From the NCBI RefSeq assembly GCF_964340395.1, contig NC_135570.1, positions 6,462,822 to 6,526,821 of the forward strand: a stretch of DNA of 64,000 bases. The letters run 5' to 3'. The first letter of the stretch is position 1, and every line of letters starts with the position of its first letter. Below, piece by piece: positions 11,768 through 41,327 of this stretch. Under the pieces are notes generated by a model, which was not told the DNA's origin, ran no database searches, and worked only from the letters and a program-made list of their open reading frames with translations. The DNA comes from Glandiceps talaboti (lineage: Eukaryota > Hemichordata > Enteropneusta > Spengelidae). The position numbers were made by a program, and so were the translations under genes.

Positions 11768-13040
11768 GTCAACACGATCTCTCTGTTCCGTCGCAAATAT
11801 TCGATCTCATGGTATGTGTTCTTCCTTGTGGATTGTATCAACGTTATGCATCCGGTAAACTCGGAAAAATTTCCTGTATAATGGTATTTACATGACAAAA
11901 GGCCCCGTCTGACGCGAATGTGTGAGTCACCACTCGACACTTGACTATCCGATGCGCGATGTCTGCTTTCAATTCAATGGCATGTGTGACAATGAATGTG
12001 TGTGACTCTGTGGTGAGGTATATACAGCTGAAGGCACGCGATCTGAATATTTCCTCGGAAACTCGAAAAGAACCAACAGTGTGTGCGAAATAAAACAAAG
12101 CGTATGGAATTTACGCAGTATGAAAGGTATGAAAACAAATTCTTTTGATTCTAACATTGCGCGAATCTTGGCACTGTCAATCTTCCCTACTTTTGATGCC
12201 GTAAAACGGGCTAATAGTGAAAGCTAAGATTGTTAATTTGTGTTGTTATATAGTTTCCTTTACTTTTCTCCAAACAGATTTACAAAGATTAACGAAACTA
12301 TGTTATTTTTACGTGTATTTTTTCATCACTAAATATAAAAATTGTGCTATTGACAATACCGTGAATAGTATCGTAAAAGGGTAAGTCACAGTGCCATGTG
12401 TTGAGTTGATAGCGTTTGGGTTGTTTACACCCTGCAGCGACCCTTACCATTGCTATGAAGAATTAGCCGGTGATTTGTTACCATAACTTTCACTTGGTAA
12501 GTGTTTCTTGTCCTCAACACGAGTGACTTACAGTCAGAGAGGAGAAAGGTTGTGTTCACGAACACAACAGAGGTACATTTTCCCTCGAGGGTTTATGGGT
12601 GTTGAGTTGGAATCAATGAACCCATATGCACACTAATTTTAAGTGACCGAAAGGTACAATCAAAATACTATTATTTTCAACCATTTGATCAACGCACGTG
12701 TAACAGTTTTGTGTTCTACTCTTTTACACACCATCCGTCAAATGCATTATGCCAGTATGTACTGGATAATAATAACCTACTATTACTTACTGAGATTCAA
12801 TGGACATTCAGCAATTTCAGGATTTGATTTTCTCACATTCTGATGCTGTATCGATATATCAATGGATGGATGATACTTCCATGGGGTTTCCTGTCAATTT
12901 GTTTCTTTCCACACTAGGCCACATATACACCTACTGGTTTAACCTAAGTCAATGTACTTTCGTCACTAGAATAGTAGAATTTACTTTTGATGGGCATTTT
13001 TTCTCAACAGCTTTCTTTTGTAAGAACTGCATTTAAAAAC
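11768..13040. promoter_or_regulatory. Divergent promoter interval, tetraspanin (-) / GAR1 (+)
   Basis: 1,273 bp separate the two start codons, which point away from each other. The stretch is richer in CG dinucleotides near the tetraspanin start (about 11760-12100) than the surrounding introns. No TATA box or initiator could be assigned with confidence, and untranslated exons are not visible by eye. Shared bidirectional regulation is inferred only from the geometry. Confidence 0.5.
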
Positions 13041-16000
13041 ATGTCATTCCGTGGCCGTGGTGGAGGATCTTTTCGAGGACGAGGAGGAGGTCGTGGTGGC
13101 TTTAGTCGAGGAGGACGTGGTGGGGGTAGGGGTGGTTACAGACAGTATGACCAAGGCCCTCCTGATGCAGTTGTTGGTATGTACATGTATGTAGTCCTGC
13201 TGGCAGACAGTGTATGGGATGCGATACTGACTGTGTCCCCAATACTGTACTGTGAAAACCAATGTAACCAGCCTATTCGGAGTGTGCAAGCAAAATGGTT
13301 TACATTGTACGGACCAATTACAAAAGAATTACATACCTAGCGATGAAGTATTTGAAATCAATCAAATATGTACTCATTTTACATATCTTTCATGATAGTA
13401 GGCGCTGCTAAGATCATAAAAAATGACGAAATTGGAACTTTTCCAGTTCACTGCAGTGTAATTTCAAATGACCCACCACACAAATGTCGCCATATTAGAT
13501 CACAACATCCAATATTGCAAGGATTTTAAATGAAGACTTTAAGTGTACAAGTCCTTCAGTTCACACTATACAATGTATACTCTGTGACCTGACTATCAGT
13601 TTGGTAAATATTTACTCAGGCTACTCAGGCCACTGTCTAATGGTCAGGCTTAGTCTGTAAGGTACGCCTTGATGGGGCGCCCTCACACATCAGTCAACCC
13701 CGGTGAGGGTGGAGCAACACAATGTACAATGTATCTTACAGTCTAAGTTAGGCTTAGACCCATTTAAAAACCAGATTTATCTGTAGTCACATTTTGTATG
13801 TTCATTTGTAAAATAATTGTGCTGTTCAATTTTACATTTTGCTTTTGTCCTCAAATGTATATTTTTTGTTTATTTACAGAGGCTGGAACATTGATGCATC
13901 CTTGTCAAGATGAACTTGTGTTGAGATCAATACTCAAGGACCAAGTTCCCTATTTTAATGCACCAATTTATCTCAAAAATAAAGAACAGATTGGAAAAAT
14001 TGATGAAATATTTGGACAAATACGAGAATCTGTATCCTTGAAGTGTTGTCATGTTTCAGTTTTGGGGGGAACTCACATGTACATTGTACATACTACTACA
14101 GTACTCAAAATTAACAGTAGTGACATGTCCACAGACTACCAATTCTTGTCATGGGGCTTCCATAGTTTGCAGCTGGTAGTTTACTCAGGCTACCACAGTG
14201 ATTATGTGGTGTTTTAAAGGATGGAAGATTTACAGACATAAAGTATTTTAATAACACATATTTCCAATATAGGATCTATGACATAAAAATGACATGTTCT
14301 TGTAGCCAGTCTAAATGACCTTGATATTTCATGTCATCAAAACTACATGTTCTTTCCTTGAATCAGAGATTTGGTTGTTCAGAGTAAGATAGCTCATAAT
14401 TATGATACAGACCATTTGTTCCTTAATGATATATTTCTCAGTATTTTTCAGTCAAGTTGTCAGATTCAATGAAAGCAGGTTCATTTGAAAAAGAACAAAC
14501 AGTAAGTTATATCACTATTAAGTTATATCACTATTAACAAAAAGTTTGAATTTATTTACATACACAAAAGTTGATGACAACTAAAAGCCTTTCATTGCAT
14601 GCTTGTAAACTGTCTTGATGTAGTCTATGGCCTGAAGACCTATGTTTAGTATACAGTGAGGTCAGAGTTTATTGGTGATGCTAGGTGATCAGAAGTTTGA
14701 AGGGCGTATTTAGTAGAACCAATCTACCTACTCAGGTTTTGAGCTCATCAACAGGTGGAAGGCTTCCAAATCATTATCTAGTTTGAAAAATACTGTAAAC
14801 TTAGGTATTTTCTCCACTGTAAAATGTGATTTCACAGTCTTCAACTAGTTCTCAAAGACTAATGTTTACAAATTTCTAAGCCTGCTGCACTGTGTTTATA
14901 TATAAAGAGGCATTTTAGTCATTACTTATTTTTGCATTTGTGTTTTCCAGTGAAATAAGCAAAATAAGTCTTCGGCAAAAAAAATTCAGGTTTACAGTAG
15001 TGACTGAGTAGTCTGAAGGTAATGTTTAGAATGTTAAAATCTGTTACAGGGAAATCCCATCAACTAAACATGTAAGTGAGTTGACTGATAGCCAAATTTT
15101 TTACACTAACTTTTAATAGAAGTTAATCATATGTTAATATATTAGTTAAAATCAAACATTTTTGGTTGTAGTTTTTCATAGATCCTAACAAGTTACTGCC
15201 ACTACAAAGATTTCTGCCTGGAGCTGGTGGTCGAGTCCAGAAGAGGGGAGGTGGAAGAGGTGGAAGGGGAGGCAGAGGGGGTAGAGGAGGTAGAGGAGGA
15301 GGATTTAGAGGTGGCCGAGGAGGAGGTGGTTTCAGAGGCAAGTGTCTAAGATAAATTTGTAGATTGTGTTTGTATTGCTGCAAATAAGTACAGAAGTGGT
15401 TGAACTTTTTCAACTAAGTTCATACAGTGCTTCCAATGGATGTATCAATGATGAAGTACTGCAACATGTTGATACATTACTGAACTTGCTCTGATGCATT
15501 GATATAGATCATTTAGCTAATAGTAGTCACAACATTGTCAACACAGTGGCAAAGTTGAATAAAAGTTTACTTTGATAACGCTGCCAAGAGGGTGAGCAGT
15601 ATTCATTGTTGTAAATAAACCCTGTCTATTGGTAGATATCATCATGGCTAGATGTACAGAGTAATGTATTAGACAACAAACCTTAGTAACTGCAAGAGGT
15701 GCCAAATTTGAAATTTGTTACGATTGAAGTTATCAGTAATGAAGTAATGATGCACACAATTGCAACAATTCTTTGATCTGACCCAACTATATTCTGTACA
15801 AAGACACAAACTCATTTTAGTATTGTATCAATATGTTGCAGTAGTTTGTCAGTCATACTTTGATTGGAAGCACTGTGTATTTTTGTGTTGATGACAGTCA
15901 CTGAGTCAGACTGTTGACAAAGTATTTTGTCGTCATATGACATGAACATTTCCAGAGTAACGTGATAATATTTCACTCTCAATAATGCAGTGGGTACCTG

Positions 16001-16687
16001 CTGAAATACTACAAATTTACGTATGAACAGACTATCTAAAGTCTCAATTTGAGAGACTGCATCAGTTTACACAGGAAGGTAAATACAAACTAAGATAGCA
16101 TATAAAGGAATAGCACAATTTATTAGAGTTGTTCTGTACATTTGTAGATTCATAACATGGTTTACAAATGCTGCTAATATTGGAAGTGTGATATGATCAG
16201 CCTTCAAACAGGCAGGTTGTATTACTGTGTCTGCTCTCCTAAATCTCCCTACATTTGTACATGTGAATTAGTTACACCAAGAAGTGAAAAATCACTTCCA
16301 TTGCCACATATATAGACTTATGTAGTGACCAGTTCGCATAGTTGTCTGTGAGGTATGTCATGATGGGGCGCCCTCACACATCTGTCAACACCTCTCATGT
16401 GAGAAGAGGCAGGTGAGGGCAGAATGACACAATGTACTTAGTCTATTTGCATAAATGAGTAGTTTTAAATCCTCTCTCAACCAGGGGGTACTTGTTTGTA
16501 CAGGAAAAAAAGTACAAGTTTGATTTTATGTTTTACATTTGTTTGTCTGATTCATGAACCATTTGATTCCTTTGCTATCTATTCAGGAGGTGGTGGACGA
16601 GGAGGGGGTGGCTTCAGAGGAGGTGGAAGAGGCTTCTCCCCAAGGGGGAGGGGAAGAGGAGGTAAATACATCCTGTATAAATTATGA
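13041..16687 (+). CDS. GAR1: H/ACA ribonucleoprotein subunit GAR1
   Basis: Exons: 13041-13176, 13880-14031, 14442-14501, 15172-15337 and 16587-16661, with a possible read-through to a TGA at 16685-16687. GAR1 is a core protein of H/ACA snoRNPs, which pseudouridylate rRNA and snRNA in the nucleolus and Cajal bodies; it binds the catalytic subunit dyskerin. The protein begins with an RGG domain (residues 1-33). The Gar1 core follows (about 46-133), including [47 protein letters not shown] and [16 protein letters not shown] second long RGG domain closes it. Read-through gives about 204 residues, near the usual 200-220. Intron 2 looks U12-type and intron 4 has a GC donor. The end is uncertain: a good GTAAAT donor follows exon 5, so a further short exon may exist, but I found no convincing one. 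Confidence 0.93.
13640..13750. mobile_element. AGTCTGTAAGGTAC-type MITE in GAR1 intron 1
   Basis: Ends TTAGTCTGTAAGGTACGCCT and a complementary ATCTTACAGTCTAA. The internal block GATGGGGCGCCCTCACACAT is shared with the copy at 16340-16445 and, strikingly, with the outer arm of the 926-bp array unit. Confidence 0.75.
16340..16445. mobile_element. AGTCTGTAAGGTAC-type MITE in GAR1 intron 4
   Basis: A further copy with GATGGGGCGCCCTCACACAT and a diverged right end, ACAATGTACTTAGTCT. It precedes exon 5 by about 140 bp. Confidence 0.65.
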
Positions 16688-16850
16688 GTAACACTGAAGT
16701 AAAGCACTTTCTGTACTACACTCATTTATAGCATCCATATCAAGATAAAAGTATACTGTATACTATGGTGTTATGGGTTGTATGGATGCTATAAACTATT
16801 GTGGTACATACAGAAAATGCTTTACTATGGTGTTATGGGTTGTATTTGTA
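16684..16850. mobile_element. Palindromic MITE, GAGTAACACTGAAGTAAAGC family
   Basis: The left arm GAGTAACACTGAAGTAAAGC through TATAGCATCCATATC is mirrored at 16783-16844. A longer copy sits in FNIP at 57745-58050. It overlaps the presumptive GAR1 3' end, so it may form part of the 3' untranslated region. Confidence 0.65.
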
Positions 16851-17077
16851 TTAGCAGTATTGACTGCTGTTGTTTCTTGACTAAATTGTCACAGGATGTC
16901 AATGCTATGGTTTGTATTGTAAATTTGTCCTTGACAATGTAACATCACAATTATGTTTGTTTGTTGAATGTTCACTGTAATGACTTTATAAATCAAAGAA
17001 TTTGCATAGCGCGGAAATCTAATATGTTGTAATTTTCTGTGGTGATGAAAAGGAACAATAGTAGATCACTGTAAAAG

Positions 17078-17400
17078 TTAGAAAGCTCTTGTGAATAGAT
17101 GCGTCTTGATGTCCTTCTTGAATTTATCAACAGTTCTAGTGTTCCATAAGAGTAGTGCTGCTCGTAAGAATGCATGCTCAGTGGTATGACTGTGTATTAC
17201 AACAGCATTTGAAAAATATTGGAAAAAGGCATTATATTTATGTGAAGAGGCTGAGTTACATGGTAGACGATCGATTATGAAAATAAGATATTTCTGACTA
17301 ATCCTTGTTATGTTCTTCTTTCTGTAGGATGGTAATTCTAATGAAATGAAGATTAACACTTCCGTGCTGACTTTCACATTTCTAATTTCAGTAGAAATAA
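17078..17400 (-). mobile_element. 3' fragment of a LINE reverse-transcriptase gene
   Basis: The minus-strand frame contains FLRAALLLWNTRTVDKFKKD then IKTHLFTRAF, a decayed version of the C-terminal end of LINE reverse transcriptases (compare 7676-7942). Upstream residues LPCNSASSHKYNAFFQYFSN fit the same region. It is 5'-truncated and no intact domain remains. Confidence 0.6.
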
Positions 17401-17452
17401 AGATTTTTTAACACAGGGATTGACTATTCCTCTTTGATTTTGTCCCCAAATA

Positions 17453-17630
17453 TGTGTGTGAGTCTGTATGTATGTATGTATGTATGTATGTATGTATGTA
17501 TTTGTATGTATGTATGTATGTATGTATGTATGTATGTATGTATGTATGTATGCATGTATGTGTCTGTGTGTGAGTATGTCTATCTCTGTATGTATGTATG
17601 CATGCATATATGTATGTATCTATGTATGAT
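17453..17630. repeat. (TATG)n microsatellite
   Basis: TATG repeats interrupted by TTTG, TGTC and CATG variants over about 170 bp. Confidence 0.92.
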
Positions 17631-17999
17631 GCGGTAGTCATTCTATTCCATAACATTTAGATATTTAGTCGGGTTGTTAGCTACTATATGTCGTGCCTTG
17701 ATAAAGAATTTTGATTTGAAATATCGGATTGTATTTATTTATTCGGACTGTATAACTTGTTCCTTATGCATATCTATGTATGTATGTATGTAACAGTAAG
17801 TATGTGAGATCAAAAGTAATGAGTAAAACAGTCCTGATAAATAAATTCAATCCTGACGTTTTAAATCAGTATTCTTTAACAAAGGATACAAAGGCAAGAT
17901 ATAAGTAGATTACCACCTGACATTATATCTGTGTGTACACAAAGAAATCACGTCCACCAAAAATAACCCACAACATGCCCAGAAAGATAGAATAAGCAT

Positions 18000-18740
18000 A
18001 GTTAGATAGTAGGGAATGGTGTAAATGATCCATGGCATTCCAAAGTCCCAAGGAGGAACGTAATCTCCTCTTTCTTCAACCTCAATCAATCATCATCAGA
18101 AACCTTACAAATTCCTGAAATAGACATCTGATACACTATGATTGTTAGTAATAGAATGCAGATACAGGATAGTTGTAATTCTTTTGTCTGGTAAGACGGA
18201 GATGTTCCACAAAACGATCACCAAGACGACGTACAGTCGAACCTATATACAAAAAAAATCTGGCATGTAATACAATACACTACGTTAGTACTGATACAAG
18301 TAAATCTGCTTGTAACAGCCACACTGTTCAATTTTTAGGGGCAAACAACATTAGTATTGATAATGAAAGGACATGTACCACATCGAGAACAATCGCATGG
18401 CAATGAACCACTCCATGTTTTTCTGTATGGACAACCATATCTCCAAGATTGGTATCATGACACAAAGTAAAAGTGTTTCAAGAAGTAATGCATTGGTTGC
18501 CATATTAGAACGTAAGATATTGAAATTATTGTATATAATGTTGGAAAGGGGGTTGTATGTATGGGACGTTCGTTCTAATACTCTTCTGATCATATGAATT
18601 GATACTAGTACAAGCTTCCCTAGACAAAGATGACACCAACTCTAAAGCTGCATTGTAACCGAAACTTAATTTCCATGTTGAATGGTAGAAGCATGGAAAT
18701 GGAAGTGGGTTATACTTCCATATGTGGAGCAAGATCTTAT
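18000..18740 (-). pseudogene. Decayed Penelope-like retroelement (linker and GIY-YIG region)
   Basis: Read on the minus strand, 18360-18420 gives a Cys-rich stretch, CDCSRCGTCPFIINTNVV. Further along (about 18290-18200) there is VYCITC and then, after a slip of frame, YIGSTVRRLGDRFVEHL. This order of a Cys-rich linker followed by a GIY-YIG nuclease core is characteristic of Penelope-like elements, which use that nuclease for target cutting. Frames shift and stop codons intervene, so the copy is dead. Sequence to about 18740 probably holds the end of the reverse-transcriptase domain but is too decayed to assign residues. Confidence 0.72.
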
Positions 18741-19296
18741 ATAAATACTGGTACAGGGTAAACTAGGTACTCAGTGATGTTTTTTTCTTTACTGTGTTGA
18801 CATCACTTTATATCCACAAGTACAGACGAAATACAAACAACGACTATCTATAAATAAGCAAGTAAATCTCTCAGAATTATGTAGAATTCTTTCTTTTTTT
18901 AATGTGTGTAATATAGCATGTAGTTATTGCGTACATGTACATTGACATTTCTCTGAAATGTATAAACGAAACGTAATTAGATTGAAATGTTCGTGTAACA
19001 TCTTGATTTACCCTTTAGAAAAACAAAGTGTCTAAGATATACCACCGCCGAGGTCGCTCTGATTATCACGCTTCGAATCTAAGTACTGAAAATGTGAGAA
19101 TGAATAAATTTGAGATGCTCTCCAGAAAACACTTTTCTAATTGGTTGAATTACGGACACCTCTATTCGACGAACCAATCAGCATTAAGGTAATATCTCGA
19201 TTTTGTCTGACTGTAGATATACACATGGACGCTAACTGAACGTACGTACACACTGTGATAAATTTTCACTTTTAACTCAACAAAGAAATTGAAAAT
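18741..19296 (+). promoter_or_regulatory. Upstream region of DDX46
   Basis: About 550 bp between the retroelement remnant and the DDX46 start codon. CG dinucleotides cluster at about 19040-19265, as expected near an animal promoter. No core element can be assigned by eye. Confidence 0.4.
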
Positions 19297-38039
<18,743 letters not shown>

Positions 38040-39010
38040 AAAGTTCTGGATGAAACTATCAGGCAACCTAGAAAATCCACCATTTTCTGCATTGCGTGCC
38101 TTCAGATATTGTTTAGTCCTGCAAGGAACCCACTGAATGCCACCAAGATAAAAAAAACACTCAACAGTTTACTGAAAATACCTGATTTGTGGACTCGCTA
38201 AGTCTTTGTTACAGCTTGTCAGTCAGTCATATGCAAGTACTTATAGCATCAAATTTGATTAAGTCACCATATGTTTGAGACCTGGTAGGAAAACTTTTTA
38301 AATGAATATTTGGTAACAGTACTCTCTTTATTTTATACACAGTTTAATGTAATTGATTTTCTAGTTAAGTAGTACATCGTGTATAATAGAATAGTTCAGA
38401 ATTTTACATTCCAACAATGTGTGTCGTCCCAAATTGGAATTGGCCTTACGGGAGGCATTCACTTTAAATCTGGTGATAAAAGTAACTTTTCCTGCTATGT
38501 ACATATATCAGTTCCTATTCAAAATGTCACATTCAGACTAAGTTGAACAATGCTCTAGTGCTGTCACTACATTTTTCCATATGAGGGCTTCCCTCCAAGA
38601 GGTAGTAACTGTAACAGAAACCCAATTTATAGACACTATAAAGTCTTTTCTCTCTGTCTCTGTTAGTCTGTAAGGTGAGGGGGTGTATCTTACAGTCTCT
38701 GTATAAAAGGAGGGTTTCTGGATACATTTTTATTATACAGACATAACAAAGCTAGTACTCCATCTGAGGTCAGAACTGACAAACTGAATATTCAGGTATA
38801 TAAGGCTTCTCTGTCACTCTGGGGACATGGAATTCTGACAAGAAACTTGATGGTTACATCGCCTGTACAGCGCCTTCACATGGTGAAATATAACAAACAA
38901 TAATGTGACACAATAACTCTTGTATCAATAATATAATGTAACACTTTAAGCATGAAACCATACTTTTCTCCTTTCCATTATTGTATATTTTTCTACTTTG
39001 GTTTGGAGAC
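38040..39010 (+). other. DDX46 3' untranslated and downstream region
   Basis: Follows the TGA at 38037-38039. A collapsed AGTCTGTAAGG MITE lies at about 38665-38702. The polyadenylation site could not be fixed; an AATAAA at about 39984 is far downstream, so an earlier weak signal is likely. Nothing else recognised. Confidence 0.5.
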
Positions 39011-39011
39011 A

Positions 39012-39120
39012 GGTATGAAATTATTTTATATGTAGTTCACATCTAAACTATTAGTTTAGACACTTGCATAATTTTATTGTAGCTAACATTAGATAGGAAT
39101 TGTACTGGTCTTTTCTTTAA
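39012..39120 (+). repeat. Left copy of a direct repeat flanking the satellite array
   Basis: GGTATGAAAT, TATATGTAGTTCACATCT, GCATAATTTT and GTAGCTAACATTAGATAGGA occur in the same order at 50814-50922, on the other side of the array. A second block, TGTCATTTTGATTTTT before a TATG microsatellite, is likewise shared (40014-40035 and 51004-51023). The same order on both sides points to a segmental duplication around the array. Confidence 0.8.
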
Positions 39121-39137
39121 TAGTTTTATTCTTTTTT

Positions 39138-39975
39138 AGGCCCCAACGGGCACCACCAGGAGGGGGCTTATATGTTAGGTTCTGTCCGTCTGTGCGTGCA
39201 TTCACCCTCATATCTATGGCATGCACCAACCGATTTCAACCAAACCTGGCACAAAGATAACATGCTATGTGAGACATATGCAAGTCACTTTGTTTTGCGA
39301 CTGTATCAAATATGGCTGTATGGCAGCCATGTTTGTTGTTAAATTTCAAAATATGCATCATAACTTTGCAGGTGTAATACGTAGTGAATCCATTCAAGTG
39401 CCTACACCCATGTTATCAAATATGAGCTTTCTTTTAAGCTCTTAACCTTTGACCTTGAAAGTATTCTTCAAGGTCAAATAGCCAAATGTGTATTTTCTTC
39501 ATAGCTTTTCGAATCAAACATTTCAAGTGATAATATTTTTAATCATGACTTAGGTTTGACCATGCAAGTCATTTAATTTTGTGACATTAACCTGTATACC
39601 AAAATGTCAGCCAAATCTGTGATAAAATTAAAAAGCACATTTTGCCTGTTATCTCCAAAAGTCTATGGACATCGTTCAAGTACCCACCCTCACATTATTA
39701 TGATGAGCTTTCTAATTAATGAGACCAGGACCTTTGACCTTGACAAACATTTCCAAGGTGGAAAAAGAGAAAGGGTTACATTCTAGCTGTACACTTAACA
39801 CGACCAAATATTATTGCTATTTATACTGAAAACCCAACACTTCAAACACTTGCATCCCTGGAAAGTCTAACAAAGCATTTCCATGTTAAAATTGCCAAAA
39901 TGCTAATCATCTTGCTCAATACAACACACAAGTTGGGGGGGGGGGGCTATGTTTTCGACTAAAGGCTTATTCAAT
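39138..39975. mobile_element. Putative inserted element starting GGCCCCAACGGGCACC
   Basis: This stretch is absent from the right-hand flanking copy (50814-51030), so it was probably inserted into the left copy or lost from the right. It holds a 12-bp perfect inverted repeat, TTTGACCTTGAA (39448-39459) and TTCAAGGTCAAA (39467-39478), and a weaker echo at 39733-39760. A G run lies at about 39934-39944. No coding frame was recognised. Confidence 0.45.
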
Positions 39976-40033
39976 GTTATTGAAATAAAGTTTTGTCAAT
40001 TTTATTCAGTGCATGTCATTTTGATTTTTACAT

Positions 40034-40375
40034 TGTGTGTGTGTATGTGTACGTACGTACGTATGTATGTATGTATGTATGTATGTATGTATGATGTACG
40101 TATGTATGTATGTATGTATGTATGTATGTATGTACGTATGTATGTATGTATGTATGTACGTATGTACATACGTATGTATGTATGTATGTATGTATGTATG
40201 TATGAGTGTATGTGTGTATGTATGTATGTATGTATGTATGTATGTATGTATGTATGTATGTATGTATAAATGTATGTATGTATGTATGAATGATGTATGT
40301 ATGAATGTATGTATGTATGTATGTATGTATGTATGTATGTATGTGCGTGAGTGTGTGTGTGTGTGTGTGTGTGTG
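40034..40375. repeat. (TATG)n / (TACG)n microsatellite
   Basis: About 340 bp of TATG units with interspersed ACGT variants, ending in a TG run. A shorter relative is at 51022-51222, beyond the array. Confidence 0.95.
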
Positions 40376-40379
40376 TTGA

Positions 40380-41230
40380 TAAAAGTGTCTCACTGGAGAG
40401 ATCAGTGCTTGATGCAATATAAGGTGCAGAGTAATATAGACTTAATCCAAGGTATAAGGGTGTTACAAGGCATGCCTTGGAGTTCCACGATTGGTTCCAC
40501 TGCTGTAATCTTCAGAGGAATAACGAATAATGTTTACATGATGGTCAACTTCTGGATGTAGGTGTGAGAAATGAAGGTTTTACAGTGTCATCATATGTCA
40601 TTCACGCAAACAAACAAACAAACAAAAATGGGCTTACACGTATTGAGAACATGTATACCATTAGATTTCGTCTTATCTTGCAAATGATATTAAACGATGT
40701 ATCAAGATCAGTGAGACTGACAAAAACAACACAAATGTAACAAAATACAAAGCAAACACTGAAAGGAATGTTTGTGTGTTATCTTTATTGTGTCTATCTC
40801 AACATCAACTATCACAACGCGTTTAATAGCCATGGCAAGCTAGAACGAAATCTGTAATTCTCAGTACATGTAATAACATTTTACTTGGTGCTAGAACTTA
40901 GAAGGCCACAAAGAGATTAACTTATTCGTACACCTCTAGTAATGCATTTGTATTGTTTGTAGCAGAAGCCATGGATGATGGTGTCGACCAAGAAATGGAA
41001 TGGCCATTATTTTAATGATGCCGAGGTGATAAAATTCACAGGTAAAAAGTGTTGGTTACTTGACCACTGCCGCTGTTGAAATAGGATCTATTTTATTCAC
41101 AACTATGATATTATTTTGACCTGATTGTCTTATGCAACTATTAGTAGATAATAGTTGTATAGTTTAAATTATCTTTGGAGCACATATATATATCTCAATC
41201 TTATCTCACAGCTTTATACATTGGACAAAC
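40380..41230. other. Intergenic, left flank of the array
   Basis: A short (CAAA)n run at 40607-40627. Otherwise nothing recognised. Confidence 0.5.
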
Positions 41231-41327
41231 GGACACCTGTTGCTGTTGACAATACAAAAGAAACGGACATTTTTTCATCTCTTACGTAATAAGTCGATCG
41301 TTTTTACCCGACAAACAGTCCAAATCA

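Noticed and set aside
14566-14640. C/D-box snoRNA-like pattern in GAR1 intron 3 (TTGATGA ... CTGA)
   Set aside because: The C box lacks the usual purine at its first position, and no terminal stem pairs the ends.
17408-17656. Open frames over the TATG tract
   Set aside because: Low-complexity translation of a microsatellite.
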